From assembly GCA_026993355.1 (NCBI GenBank), contig JALWTX010000003.1:27000-90999 (forward strand): 64,000 nt of DNA. Reading direction: 5' to 3'. A program made the position numbers and the translations under genes. Origin of the DNA: Flavobacteriales bacterium. Lineage in GTDB: Bacteria > Bacteroidota > Bacteroidia > Flavobacteriales > Flavobacteriaceae. Below are positions 17,526 through 27,813 of the stretch, in pieces. Below the pieces are notes generated by a model. It was not told the DNA's origin and did no database searches. It saw only the letters and a program-made list of their open reading frames with translations. The stretch's first letter is position 1, and the number at the start of each line of letters is the position of its first letter.

Positions 17526-20500
17526 ATGATGAAAAATATCAAGTATTTTAAATCGCTGTTGCTGCTACTGTTGTTATTTGGTAGTATGAGCAGTTTTGCA
17601 CAAATTGCTGTCAGTGGTACAGTAAAAGATACCAAGGGAGAAGCCTTGCCCGGGGTAGAAATTATTATTGTTGGCACACAAAATGGGACCGTCACCGATT
17701 TTGATGGTAAATATACCCTTAAAGCCAACAAAGGAGACAAAATCAGAGCCAGTTACATTGGTATGTCACCGCAAACCAAAACAGTCAATGGACCAAAATT
17801 AGATTTTACTTTAAAGGATGATGCTTTAGGCTTGGATCAGGTTGTTGTAACGGCACAAAGTGGCACTGTGACTAAAAAACAATTAGGAAGTGTTATTCAT
17901 ACCGTTAAAATGGAAAAACTCGGAACCCGGACTGTGGCCAATGCCGCCGAAGCATTACAAGGTGCTCTACCGGGAGCCCGTATTATGCGTAACTCAGGTT
18001 CTGTAGCGCCAAGTATTTCTATTCGACTTCGTGGCCCATCTACTGTTTTGGGTAGTTCGGACCCATTAATTATGGTCGATGGGATGATTATTAACAATGA
18101 TACCCGTAGCGCCATAGGATCGGGCGGCAGTTCTGATCCATTGTCCGATATCGATTTAAATGACATTGAAAAAGTAGAGGTACTAAAAGGTCCCGCTGCT
18201 TCAGCCATGTATGGCTCAATGGCCAGCAATGGGATTATCCAAATCTTTACAAAACGGGGCAGAATCGGACAACCATCTGTTACCGTCACCTCCAGTACTA
18301 ATATTAATCAAATCCGGAAATATAAACCTTATAATAAGACCTTATTAAAATGGTCTGTCGACCAAAATACAGGTGATTTAATCACCACTCCTATTCCCAA
18401 ACGTTACGACTATCAAAGTTATGTTTTCCATAAAGCTTATGGCACTTATAACAGTGTAAAAATAACAGGTGGAAGCAAATGGACGCAATATAGTTTAAGC
18501 GGTTCGGTATTGAATAATGAAGGAATTATTAGAAATTCTGAATACAACCGAAAAAATGTCGATTTAAAAGTCAATCAAAAGATTGCCGATTGGATCAAAG
18601 TTAATTTGGGGGTTATTTATTCAAATAACAAAACAAAAGAAATCCCTTATGCCTATGCTTCCAGCTATAAATATGCACCGCTACAATCCTTATTATTTGC
18701 TGACAACAGTATTAACCCGGTCAATCCTGATGGCACTTATAATAGTTTAGGTTGGATGGGTAATCCATATGAAAGCATTGACAAGATAGATGCAACCCTT
18801 AAAATAGACCGCATTATCAATAATGTAACGGTTAATATGACCCCTATTCATAATTTACATGTAGATTATATTTTTGGATATGACCATACCGGTGCCAACA
18901 GCAAATTTAAAGTACCTTATGGTTTTGGTGCCGATGCTGACGGCGATTTGCGTTTTGCACAAAATAAATATGATATATTAAGCTCGCACATCAAAGCTAA
19001 TTATCATTATAATATTACAGATAATATCAATGCTTCTACCGGTGCAGGTTATCAATATTTATATAACAAAAAGCATTTCAACAATCAACACAATCCAACT
19101 TTATCTATTTTTGACAATTTAGATGTCATGAATGGCTCAAATACCATTGTAGCCTCCAGTGCCATTTATGAATATGCTATTTGGGGAACTTGGGTACAAC
19201 AACATTTCAATTTTTATGACAAATTCCATTTGACCTTAGGCGGTCGCTGGGACAAAGCCTCTACATTTGGTGACAATGTACAAACATTCTATCCTAAAGT
19301 AAGTGGTTCTTTGGTATTATCGGACTTTGACTTTTGGAAAAATAGCGTCGGAAAATATATTAATTCATTTAAATTAAGAGGCGCTTGGGGTGAAGCCGGC
19401 AATATGACTGCACTGACAAGCCCTTCTAATATTAATGTAAAATATGGTTCATTGTATGGTTCAGATTCTTATTTAGGAGAAACCATTTACTTACCAAATA
19501 CCAAAGATGGCAATGAACATATTAAACCGGAGGTAACACGTGAACAAGAATTTGGTTTTGATGCCTCATTTTTAGACGGAAAAGTCGGGATGGAATTCAC
19601 CATTTACCATCAAGATGTTAAAGACTTATTACTTAATACTGTAATGGCCCCGTCATCCGGTTTCTCTTCTCGTGTAGACAATGTCGGAAGTTTAACCAAT
19701 GATGGTTTAGAATTGAGCCTAAAAGCTTTATTACTGAAAAACAAAAATTTCAGATGGGATGCCGATGTTAATTATTCTACCAACAAAAACAAAGTTTCCA
19801 ATATTACCGGTGGCTACAAAACCTTAGGCGGTTATGGCACTTCCATTGCAGCAAACGGCTATCCTTTAGGTGTTTTTTATGGTTATTTTTATGCCACAGA
19901 TGCCAATGGCAATTGGGTGTTAGATGCCAATGGTAACCCGCAAAGAGCACGGGGAATTCAAATAGATAAAGACGGCGACGGCTTTCCCGAAAGCTACCAA
20001 CAACAATTTGACAGTAATGGACAACCCACCGGCACCAAATTGAAAAAAGTGATAGGCGATCCCAATCCTGATTACATATTGTCTTTTAACAATACTTTTA
20101 AATATAAAAATTTCGGTTTATATGTCTCAGTAGAAGCCATTCAAGGTTTTGACATCTTCAGTTGGGACAAACGAATGGGACAATCTAAGTCCACTTCTAC
20201 CGGCGCTATATTTACCGGTTGGGATTTTGCCGGACAAGAACTTGCCACCGGAAAACATGGCTGGTACGGAAGCCGGTTTTATATTTATGAATCACATATT
20301 GAAGACGGCTCATTTGTAAAATTAAGAAATGTATCCTTAAGCTACGACTGGAAAGCTCCGCTAAAAGGCATAAAATCTATTCAATTTAATCTTAGTGGTT
20401 CTAATCTAATATCGTGGGATCATTATTGGGGATATGATCCTGAAGTTAACTCGTGGGGAAAATCAAACGGGGCACGTTCACAAGATTATGCCAATATTCC

Positions 20501-20543
20501 TATCCCGAAAGTCTATACATTTGGCGTCAAATTAAAATTTTAA
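17526..20543 (+). CDS. SusC/RagA family TonB-linked outer membrane transporter
   Basis: A 1005-residue outer membrane transporter. Residues 1-26 are a signal peptide (two adjacent ATGs, 17526 and 17529). A carboxypeptidase-regulatory-like domain follows, with VSGTVKDTKGEALPGVE and TVTDFDGKYTL, then the TonB-dependent plug containing LGLDQVVVTA and IRLRGPSTVLGSSDPLIMVDG, and a long beta-barrel ending in FGVKLKF. It pairs with the SusD-like lipoprotein 3 nt downstream to form a gated importer for an oligomeric nutrient. No glycoside hydrolase, peptidase, ECF sigma factor or anti-sigma factor is next to the pair, so the substrate is unknown. I saw no clear promoter in the 152 bp upstream. Confidence 0.95.
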   Translation: MMKNIKYFKSLLLLLLLFGSMSSFAQIAVSGTVKDTKGEALPGVEIIIVGTQNGTVTDFDGKYTLKANKGDKIRASYIGMSPQTKTVNGPKLDFTLKDDALGLDQVVVTAQSGTVTKKQLGSVIHTVKMEKLGTRTVANAAEALQGALPGARIMRNSGSVAPSISIRLRGPSTVLGSSDPLIMVDGMIINNDTRSAIGSGGSSDPLSDIDLNDIEKVEVLKGPAASAMYGSMASNGIIQIFTKRGRIGQPSVTVTSSTNINQIRKYKPYNKTLLKWSVDQNTGDLITTPIPKRYDYQSYVFHKAYGTYNSVKITGGSKWTQYSLSGSVLNNEGIIRNSEYNRKNVDLKVNQKIADWIKVNLGVIYSNNKTKEIPYAYASSYKYAPLQSLLFADNSINPVNPDGTYNSLGWMGNPYESIDKIDATLKIDRIINNVTVNMTPIHNLHVDYIFGYDHTGANSKFKVPYGFGADADGDLRFAQNKYDILSSHIKANYHYNITDNINASTGAGYQYLYNKKHFNNQHNPTLSIFDNLDVMNGSNTIVASSAIYEYAIWGTWVQQHFNFYDKFHLTLGGRWDKASTFGDNVQTFYPKVSGSLVLSDFDFWKNSVGKYINSFKLRGAWGEAGNMTALTSPSNINVKYGSLYGSDSYLGETIYLPNTKDGNEHIKPEVTREQEFGFDASFLDGKVGMEFTIYHQDVKDLLLNTVMAPSSGFSSRVDNVGSLTNDGLELSLKALLLKNKNFRWDADVNYSTNKNKVSNITGGYKTLGGYGTSIAANGYPLGVFYGYFYATDANGNWVLDANGNPQRARGIQIDKDGDGFPESYQQQFDSNGQPTGTKLKKVIGDPNPDYILSFNNTFKYKNFGLYVSVEAIQGFDIFSWDKRMGQSKSTSTGAIFTGWDFAGQELATGKHGWYGSRFYIYESHIEDGSFVKLRNVSLSYDWKAPLKGIKSIQFNLSGSNLISWDHYWGYDPEVNSWGKSNGARSQDYANIPIPKVYTFGVKLKF

Positions 20544-20546
20544 AAC

Positions 20547-21914
20547 ATGAAGAAAATGAAAAAAATAAGTATTCTACTCCTTTTAATTCTTTCACTTAGC
20601 GCTTGCCAGAAAGAATTTATAGATAAAAATGAAGTTATTGAAGATGCTGTTTACCATACACCCGAAGCTTATCCGGGTATTGTATTGGGTATGACCAAAA
20701 TTTTTACCACCAAAGCCTTAAAAGATATCGTCAAAGGTCCCGGCCTAACAGCCAAAGAATTTGGTAGAGCTAACACCTATGTCACTACTATTCAATTAGC
20801 CAATGGTGGAAAAGATATTACCGATGATAATTCAGCCGTAAAAGGTATTTGGACAGAATTGCATCGTAGCCGCGGAATAGCCGAAAAAATAATTGCCAAT
20901 ATTGATCAAGTTAATTTTGTCAATCCAGATGAAGCAGTGGCTTACAAAGCTTATGCACAATTTTTTAAAGCAATGACCATTGGTTATTTGGCCAATTATT
21001 GGCAAGAAGTTACCATTAACAATGACCCGGACAATAAAGCACAATTTGTAGATAGATTAGATGGCTACCAAACTGCGATTAATTATTTAAATAATGCACA
21101 ACAAGCTTTTGACAATAATGCCAATGCTGCTAATATTATAAACAATTTAGTTTCTTTTAATTTTTCAATTGTCAATGTTATTCATGCTTTCAAAGCACGA
21201 TATTATATAGAATTAGGTGATTATCAAAATGCTTATGACGAAGCAAATGCTATTGATTTGACAGCCAAATCTGTATGGTCATATGACGGTGGTGCTATAA
21301 AAAACCCTGTATATGCCCAATTATTAGATCCTGGCGCTTCGCTTAATTATAAACCATTGGACAAACTGGGCTTAATCACCGCGCATACACCGGATGCCGG
21401 TGATGGACGTATCAGTTTTTATTTAGATAACACTGTCCTTATGCAAGATTTGGATTGTGGATTTGATTTATACGACCCCAAAGGATTTTGGCACAGTGCC
21501 AATGCCGACATTCCTGTCTATCTGCCCGGAGAAATGCTCTTGATAAAAGCAGAAGCTAAAGCCCGGATGGGTGGGGCTGCTAATTTAACAGAAGCCGTCA
21601 ATCTCATTGACCAAGTCCGTACCAAAACGCCTGCCAATGATATTTTTGGTGTGGGCGCCTCTTTAGGTCCATGGAGTGGCAATGCCAACGATGCAAGTGC
21701 TGTTTTAGATGAAGTATATCGCAATTATGCTGCAGAACTATATTTAGAGGGGCTTCGTTTTCCCATTCATAGACGATTTTTCCCTGACTATTTAAATGGG
21801 ATAGACTGGAATAATGTAAACCGTTGTCAGTTAGAACGCGTCAATAACTTTTATCCTTATCCGGATAGTGAAAGAGCCAACAATCCGAATTGCCCACCAA
21901 ATCCGGCATACTAA
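20547..21914 (+). CDS. SusD/RagB family outer membrane lipoprotein
   Basis: A 455-residue lipoprotein whose signal peptide ends in the lipobox LSLSAC (cysteine at about residue 19). The body has the SusD-like layout of helical repeats: the AYKAYAQFFKAMTIGYLANYW helix pair, FKARYYIELGDYQNAYDEA, and the C-terminal YAAELYLEGLRFPIHRRF. It would act as the surface lid that captures substrate for the SusC channel encoded 3 nt upstream. No T9SS or hydrolytic domain is present. Confidence 0.92.
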   Translation: MKKMKKISILLLLILSLSACQKEFIDKNEVIEDAVYHTPEAYPGIVLGMTKIFTTKALKDIVKGPGLTAKEFGRANTYVTTIQLANGGKDITDDNSAVKGIWTELHRSRGIAEKIIANIDQVNFVNPDEAVAYKAYAQFFKAMTIGYLANYWQEVTINNDPDNKAQFVDRLDGYQTAINYLNNAQQAFDNNANAANIINNLVSFNFSIVNVIHAFKARYYIELGDYQNAYDEANAIDLTAKSVWSYDGGAIKNPVYAQLLDPGASLNYKPLDKLGLITAHTPDAGDGRISFYLDNTVLMQDLDCGFDLYDPKGFWHSANADIPVYLPGEMLLIKAEAKARMGGAANLTEAVNLIDQVRTKTPANDIFGVGASLGPWSGNANDASAVLDEVYRNYAAELYLEGLRFPIHRRFFPDYLNGIDWNNVNRCQLERVNNFYPYPDSERANNPNCPPNPAY

Positions 21915-21931
21915 ACAATTATAAAACAAAC

Positions 21932-21960
21932 AATTAGGGCTTCATTAAGGAGCCCTAATT
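21932..21960 (+). terminator. Terminator of the susCD operon
   Basis: A 10-bp perfect stem AATTAGGGCT / AGCCCTAATT with a 9-nt loop, 18 nt after the SusD stop. Confidence 0.75.
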
Positions 21961-21991
21961 TATATCTTAACTAAATTTTTACATGATAAAA

Positions 21992-22022
21992 TTGTGACAT
22001 ATAACAAAGATGGTTACATTTG
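21992..22022 (+). promoter_or_regulatory. Promoter for pfkA-gapA
   Basis: TTG at 21992-21994, a 20-nt spacer, and TACATTTG at 22015-22022 match the Bacteroidota promoter form. It predicts a 5' leader of roughly 65-70 nt before pfkA. Confidence 0.6.
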
Positions 22023-22096
22023 CAAGCAATTATTGCATTCTACTTGTATAAGCATTAATTATAATTATAGCCGGTTTTAATCAAAACTTACAAAAA

Positions 22097-23083
22097 ATGA
22101 GTAAACAAATTCAAAATATAGCTGTTATGACATCCGGAGGCGATGCCCCTGGAATGAATGCAGCCATTAGAGCTGTTGTTCGCACAGCGGTTTTTTACAA
22201 ATTAGATCCATTTGGTATTTATAGAGGCTATCAAGGTTTAATAGAAGGCGACATTGAACGCTTTTCTGCCCGTAAAGTCAGCAATATCATCAACCGTGGT
22301 GGCACCATTCTAAAAACAGCACGCTCCGATGAGTTTCGGACGGTTGAAGGTAGAAAAAAAGCCTATGAACAATTGGTTAAACACAATATTGACGCCTTGA
22401 TAGTTATTGGTGGAGATGGTTCATTTACCGGTGCTGAAATTTTTTCGGAAGAGTTTGATTTTCCTGTGATTGGTATTCCCGGAACCATTGATAATGATAT
22501 TTTTGGGACTGATTTTACCATTGGTTTTGACACTGCCAGCAATACCGCCACCGATGCCATTGACAAAATAAGAGATACCGCCAGTTCGCACAATCGCTTA
22601 TTTTTCATAGAAGTTATGGGACGCAATGCCGGATTTTTAGCATTATACAGTGGTATTGCAGGCGGTGCAGAAGAAATATTAATTCCGGAAGAAAATATAG
22701 GCATCGATAAACTGGTAGAATCTTTAAGACGAAGTAAACGTGCCGGCAAAACCAGTAGTATCGTAGTTGTTGCAGAGGGAGATACTACCGGAAAAAATGT
22801 GTTTGAACTGGCCAAATATGTCGATGAAAATTTAAAAGAATACGAATCGCGCGTGGTCATTGTTGGTCATATCCAACGAGGTGGTTGTCCCACAACTTTT
22901 GATCGTGTTTTGGCCAGCAGATTAGGGGTAAAAGCTGTTGAAGCTATTTTGGATGGTAAAAATAGAATTATGGTCGGTTTTAAAAATAACAAAGTAGAAT
23001 ATACCAGTTTGAAAGAAGCCATTAGCTTACACCGCACCATCAACAAAGAATTATTAGAAATTAGTGACATTTTAACTACTTAA
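22097..23083 (+). CDS. pfkA: ATP-dependent 6-phosphofructokinase
   Basis: A 328-residue glycolytic kinase that phosphorylates fructose 6-phosphate. Motifs are TSGGDAPGMNAAIR at the N-terminus, VIGGDGSFTGA (glycine after GGD, the ATP-type pattern rather than pyrophosphate-type), and the catalytic GTIDNDIFGTDFTIGFDTA. The C-terminal half has the effector-side VVVAEGDT and GHIQRGG. Length is typical for the bacterial form. It is followed 24 nt later by gapA, giving a two-gene glycolytic operon. Confidence 0.97.
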   Translation: MSKQIQNIAVMTSGGDAPGMNAAIRAVVRTAVFYKLDPFGIYRGYQGLIEGDIERFSARKVSNIINRGGTILKTARSDEFRTVEGRKKAYEQLVKHNIDALIVIGGDGSFTGAEIFSEEFDFPVIGIPGTIDNDIFGTDFTIGFDTASNTATDAIDKIRDTASSHNRLFFIEVMGRNAGFLALYSGIAGGAEEILIPEENIGIDKLVESLRRSKRAGKTSSIVVVAEGDTTGKNVFELAKYVDENLKEYESRVVIVGHIQRGGCPTTFDRVLASRLGVKAVEAILDGKNRIMVGFKNNKVEYTSLKEAISLHRTINKELLEISDILTT

Positions 23084-24106
<1,023 letters not shown>

Positions 24107-24129
24107 TTCATTAATTTAATTATTTTAAC

Positions 24130-24154
24130 AAAGCCGGCAGATTTTGCCGGCTTT
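24130..24154. terminator. Convergent terminator between gapA and pta
   Basis: A 10-bp perfect stem AAAGCCGGCA / TGCCGGCTTT with a 5-nt loop, placed between the two converging genes. Confidence 0.85.
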
Positions 24155-24173
24155 GTGTGTATATTTCCAAAAT

Positions 24174-26306
24174 TTATTTTTTATTAGCATTCTGCTCTAT
24201 ATCTTTTTTATTTTCATCATTTTGTGCTTGAATAGCTGTCAATAGGATGGTATTATACACATCATCGACAGTACAACCACGGCTTAAATCATTAACCGGT
24301 TTATTCAGTCCTTGTAACATAGGACCAATAGCCAAAGCACCTGTTTCCCGTTGAACTGCTTTGTAGGTATTATTTCCGGTATTTAAATCCGGAAAAATTA
24401 AAACGCTTGCCTGTCCGGCTACCGGCGAATCAGGCATTTTCTTTTTGCCAACCTCCGGATCAACAGCCGCATCATATTGTATGGGGCCCTCCACTAAAAT
24501 ATCCGGTCGTTTTTCTTTTACAATTTCAGTTGCCTTACGCACTTTTTCGACATCTTCTCCTTTGCCGGAACTACCTGAAGAATAGGATAACATGGCAACT
24601 TTCGGTTTAATACCGAATTTCTTAGCCGAATCTGCTGAAGCAATTGCAATTTCTGCCAATTCTTCCGAATTGGGATTAGGATTAATGGCACAATCGGCAA
24701 AAGCCGAAACACGATCCGGCAAACACATAAAAAATACTGAGGAAACTAATTTGGCATCCGGTTTTGTTTTAATCAATTGCAATGCCGGTCTTATGGTGTG
24801 TTGGGTTGTATGTACGGCGCCAGAAACCATTCCGTCAGCATCGCCGGTTAAAACCATCATCGTCCCGAAGTAAGAGGGATCTTTAACCAAATCGTAAGCT
24901 GTTGTTTCGGTAATTCCCTTATGTTTTCTTAATTCGTAAAGTTTTTTGGCATATTCATCTAATTTTGGCGAAGTTTCGGGATCAACTATGTCTATTTTAT
25001 TACAATTTAAGTTAATGCCTTTGTTTTTTACAATTTGACAAATTTGGTCTCGTTTTCCCAACAAAATAATATCGACCAGGCCCGATTCTTGTAATCTGGC
25101 AGCAGCTTTTAAAATTCTTTCATCTGTTCCTTCGGGTAAAACAATTCGTTTGCGTTCTCGACCGGCCCATTCTTCCAGATTGTATAAAAACATGGAAGGG
25201 GTCATTTTTTCATTTTCATATTGAATTAATTTATCTAAAATTTTCTTTACATCCACATATTTTTTAAACAAACTGATGGAACGCATAATTTTGCGTTTGT
25301 CATAAGGATTTATACGGGGTTTTAAATCTGATATTTTTGAAGTAACTTCATAGGTATTAGGACGGACTACAATAATAGGCAAACTGGTATTGATACCATC
25401 AATGAGTTTTAAAATAGGCTTTTCGGGTGTTATGCCACCGGTTAGCACCAGACCCGAAATATCCGGATAAGCATCACTTTTATCGGCTTGAATTGCGCCT
25501 AAAATCAGATCGGCTCTATCGCCCGGTGTAATAACAACTGATTTGTCTTTTAACCGGGACAGATAATGTCGCAACTGCATGGCCCCTACTTCATAATGTT
25601 TTACCGGTTTTTCCAAATGATTTTCGCCATATAAAACTTTTCCGTTAAAATAGTTTAAAATATCGCGCATACTCGGTTTTAACAGATTTTCATCTCTTGG
25701 AATTGCCGCTACGTAAGTATCTTTGTCAACTAATTTTTGCAGACGGCTCACTACTTTTTTAAGGTTCTTTGGTTTAATTTTATTAGCAATAATGGCCGGC
25801 ACCTCTACTTTTTCTTCCTTAAAACTATCGTAGGCCAGTTTAACATTGCTGATATATTCTTCAAAACCTTTTGAAACGCCACTGGATACTAATATGGTGG
25901 GAATGGATAAATTTGCAGCCAAACGAACATTAAGCTCAAATTCAATCATGGCACCTTCACCGGAAAAATCACTTCCTTCAATCAATATAAAATCAAATTT
26001 CTTTTCCAGTTTTTTATACTTTCTTATAATCTTTTCTATAATTTTTTTCTCCTGACCTTCATTCAAAAGTTTGACCATTTCACTTCTTGTAAAAGCATAA
26101 GCATCATTATACTTCATATCAAGTTTAAAAAAGTTGAGCATCGTTAGGATATGATTATCCTTTTGTCCTTCCGGATAATCATTAATAACCGGTCTGAAAT
26201 AACCGACCTTGCTTTTTCGCACAAGTAATTCATTCATTAAACCTATGCTTATTAACGATTTACCACTAAATGGTTCTATAGTAGCAATATAAACAGCTTT
26301 GTTCAT
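24174..26306 (-). CDS. pta: Phosphate acetyltransferase, long form
   Basis: The ATG at 26306 gives 710 residues; the track start at 26330 is a TTG inside the promoter -7 box. The protein has the long Pta layout: an N-terminal P-loop-like dethiobiotin-synthetase-type domain (VYIATIEPFSGKSLISIGL), a DRTGG domain around residues 215-320, and the C-terminal acetyltransferase domain from about 380, with RIVLPEGTDERIL, SGAVHTTQHTIRP and GPIQYDAAVDP. It interconverts acetyl-CoA and acetyl phosphate. ackA, its usual partner, is not adjacent: the gene converges on gapA and is alone on its strand. Confidence 0.95.
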   Translation of the reverse strand: MNKAVYIATIEPFSGKSLISIGLMNELLVRKSKVGYFRPVINDYPEGQKDNHILTMLNFFKLDMKYNDAYAFTRSEMVKLLNEGQEKKIIEKIIRKYKKLEKKFDFILIEGSDFSGEGAMIEFELNVRLAANLSIPTILVSSGVSKGFEEYISNVKLAYDSFKEEKVEVPAIIANKIKPKNLKKVVSRLQKLVDKDTYVAAIPRDENLLKPSMRDILNYFNGKVLYGENHLEKPVKHYEVGAMQLRHYLSRLKDKSVVITPGDRADLILGAIQADKSDAYPDISGLVLTGGITPEKPILKLIDGINTSLPIIVVRPNTYEVTSKISDLKPRINPYDKRKIMRSISLFKKYVDVKKILDKLIQYENEKMTPSMFLYNLEEWAGRERKRIVLPEGTDERILKAAARLQESGLVDIILLGKRDQICQIVKNKGINLNCNKIDIVDPETSPKLDEYAKKLYELRKHKGITETTAYDLVKDPSYFGTMMVLTGDADGMVSGAVHTTQHTIRPALQLIKTKPDAKLVSSVFFMCLPDRVSAFADCAINPNPNSEELAEIAIASADSAKKFGIKPKVAMLSYSSGSSGKGEDVEKVRKATEIVKEKRPDILVEGPIQYDAAVDPEVGKKKMPDSPVAGQASVLIFPDLNTGNNTYKAVQRETGALAIGPMLQGLNKPVNDLSRGCTVDDVYNTILLTAIQAQNDENKKDIEQNANKK

Positions 26307-26327
26307 TTTTATTGTTTTTGTTTGCCA

Positions 26328-26335
26328 CAAAGTTA
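26328..26335 (-). promoter_or_regulatory. -7 promoter element for pta
   Basis: TAACTTTG on the minus strand matches TAnnTTTG and lies 21 nt before the ATG at 26306. It contains the TTG that the ORF track takes as a start. Confidence 0.5.
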
Positions 26336-26381
26336 CTGATAAAAGACGCTAAAAAAATGATTATTTATATATTTTGCATAA

Positions 26382-26405
26382 AAAACACCGGAAAACCGGT
26401 GTTTT
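26382..26405 (-). terminator. Terminator of the FKBP lipoprotein gene
   Basis: A 10-bp perfect stem AAAACACCGG / CCGGTGTTTT with a 4-nt loop, followed on the minus strand by more T residues, 25 nt after the stop codon of the gene at 26430-27308. Confidence 0.85.
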
Positions 26406-26429
26406 ACAAAATCTTTATATTGGAAGTTT

Positions 26430-27308
26430 TTAATGTGTGTCGGCGTCTAAATAATTTGGCGTTCCATCTCCATCACTGTCATCATTGGTAGGGTCTCCGT
26501 CATGGTTTGTATCTTCATCTTTGGTTAAAATGCCATCGCCGTCGTCATCATTATCATAAATATTTGGAATAAAATCACCATCGGTATCATCATCGCTGAT
26601 ATCGCCATTTCCATTGACATCTTCATCTATATTTTTAACCAAATCATTATCGTTATCTTCATCATCTAAAAAAATCTTAAAGGTGAAAATTAAAGGCGAA
26701 TAGGCAGGAATTTCATTTGTTTTTCTGTTATAATAAGCCAATCCGGAAGGCGTAATAAGTAAACCCGTACCAAAACCTGAAAAACTAAAAGTACCATCAC
26801 CATTATCGGTATAAGTGCCATCTTTGAAAAAAGGCAAAACTTCCTGCCATGCTTTAATTGCCTCTGGAAGTTTCATCCATATAGGCCAATGTTCAACTTG
26901 TTCATCAAAAACTTCATTGTTTAACAACCAACCTTTATATGCGACTAAAATATTATCAAACTTAACTACTTGACGTTGGGTGCCTATATTAAAAGGAATA
27001 TAGAACAAATCATAAATTAAATCGCTTACCTTAGGATCCTCTACTTGCAAAACTTGCAAATTAGGATCATCCCATATAGAGACCTGCGACCCGGCGGGAT
27101 CAATCGTATCCAAAGTAACGTTATATTGGGCATCAACAGTATAATAATGCGTTTGCATATAGGTTATAATTGAATCCTTTTCTACATCATTGTATTCTTT
27201 GACTCTGTCTTTTGGCGTATAAGTCGGTGCAGGATCTTCTTTTGGCTTGCAACTGTTTAAAACAAGTAAAGAAAAAAGCCCGAGTAATGATAAAATTCTG
27301 ATTTTCAT
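26430..27308 (-). CDS. FKBP-type peptidyl-prolyl isomerase lipoprotein with thrombospondin type-3 calcium repeats
   Basis: A 292-residue lipoprotein. The signal peptide ends in LVLNSC (cysteine about residue 20). The middle part (about 100-225) resembles a diverged FKBP domain: VKFDNILVAYKGWLLNNEVFDEQ, then WQEVLPFFKDG, GTGLLITPSGLAYYN and a strand with LIFTFKIFLDD. The C-terminal 65 residues are a run of DxDxDG-type repeats such as DDDTDGDFIPN, DNDDDGDGILT and DDSDGDGTPN, the thrombospondin type-3 pattern that binds calcium. It is therefore likely a surface or periplasmic foldase stabilised by calcium. GldI-type lipoprotein isomerases lack such a tail. Isomerase activity is unproven because the domain is divergent. 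Confidence 0.75.
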   Translation of the reverse strand: MKIRILSLLGLFSLLVLNSCKPKEDPAPTYTPKDRVKEYNDVEKDSIITYMQTHYYTVDAQYNVTLDTIDPAGSQVSIWDDPNLQVLQVEDPKVSDLIYDLFYIPFNIGTQRQVVKFDNILVAYKGWLLNNEVFDEQVEHWPIWMKLPEAIKAWQEVLPFFKDGTYTDNGDGTFSFSGFGTGLLITPSGLAYYNRKTNEIPAYSPLIFTFKIFLDDEDNDNDLVKNIDEDVNGNGDISDDDTDGDFIPNIYDNDDDGDGILTKDEDTNHDGDPTNDDSDGDGTPNYLDADTH

Positions 27309-27399
27309 TTAGTTACATTTTACTTTTTGAGACTAATAATAAATTTGTTTTTAAATTAATCTTCTATCAATATTAATGCTGCAAGATACAATTTTTATT

Positions 27400-27407
27400 T
27401 ATTTTTG
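27400..27407 (+). promoter_or_regulatory. -7 promoter element for the hsp15 operon
   Basis: TATTTTTG, 26 nt upstream of the ATG at 27434, matches TAnnTTTG. Confidence 0.5.
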
Positions 27408-27433
27408 TGTCGTTATTAACAAAGTTTTAAATT

Positions 27434-27805
27434 ATGCGTATCGACAAATTTTTATGGGCAGTCAGGTTTTACAAAACCCGGAATATAGCTGCTGATGCCA
27501 TCAAAAAACACCATGTTCGCATCAATGGACATCTAGCAAAACCTTCAAAAGAAGTTTATGGTGGCGATATTTTGGAGATACGCAAAAACCAGATAGATTA
27601 TAAACTTTTGGTATTAGATGTTCCTAAAAGCCGTGTGGGGGCCAAATTGGTGCCACAATATATTAAAGACCAAACTCCTAAAGAGGCTTTTGAAAAACAG
27701 GCATTATTGAAATCAGCCCAAAATTATTATCGGAAAAAGGGAACCGGTCGCCCTACCAAAAAAGACCGGCGCGAATTAGATGAATTTTTAGATGACGATG
27801 AATAA
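27434..27805 (+). CDS. S4-domain RNA-binding heat-shock protein Hsp15 family
   Basis: A 123-residue protein whose N-terminal half is an S4 RNA-binding domain: MRIDKFLWAVRFYKTR, then HHVRINGHLAKPSKEVYGGD. The C-terminal half is basic with GRPTKKDRRELDEF. This matches Hsp15/HslR, which binds free 50S subunits carrying nascent chains and helps recycle them. It lies 8 nt ahead of the peptidase gene and probably heads a three-gene operon. Confidence 0.88.
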   Translation: MRIDKFLWAVRFYKTRNIAADAIKKHHVRINGHLAKPSKEVYGGDILEIRKNQIDYKLLVLDVPKSRVGAKLVPQYIKDQTPKEAFEKQALLKSAQNYYRKKGTGRPTKKDRRELDEFLDDDE

Positions 27806-27813
27806 AAAAATAT

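Noticed and set aside
24407-24873. Plus-strand and alternative minus-strand ORFs within pta
   Set aside because: They are shadows of the pta coding frame, which has strong domain signatures throughout.
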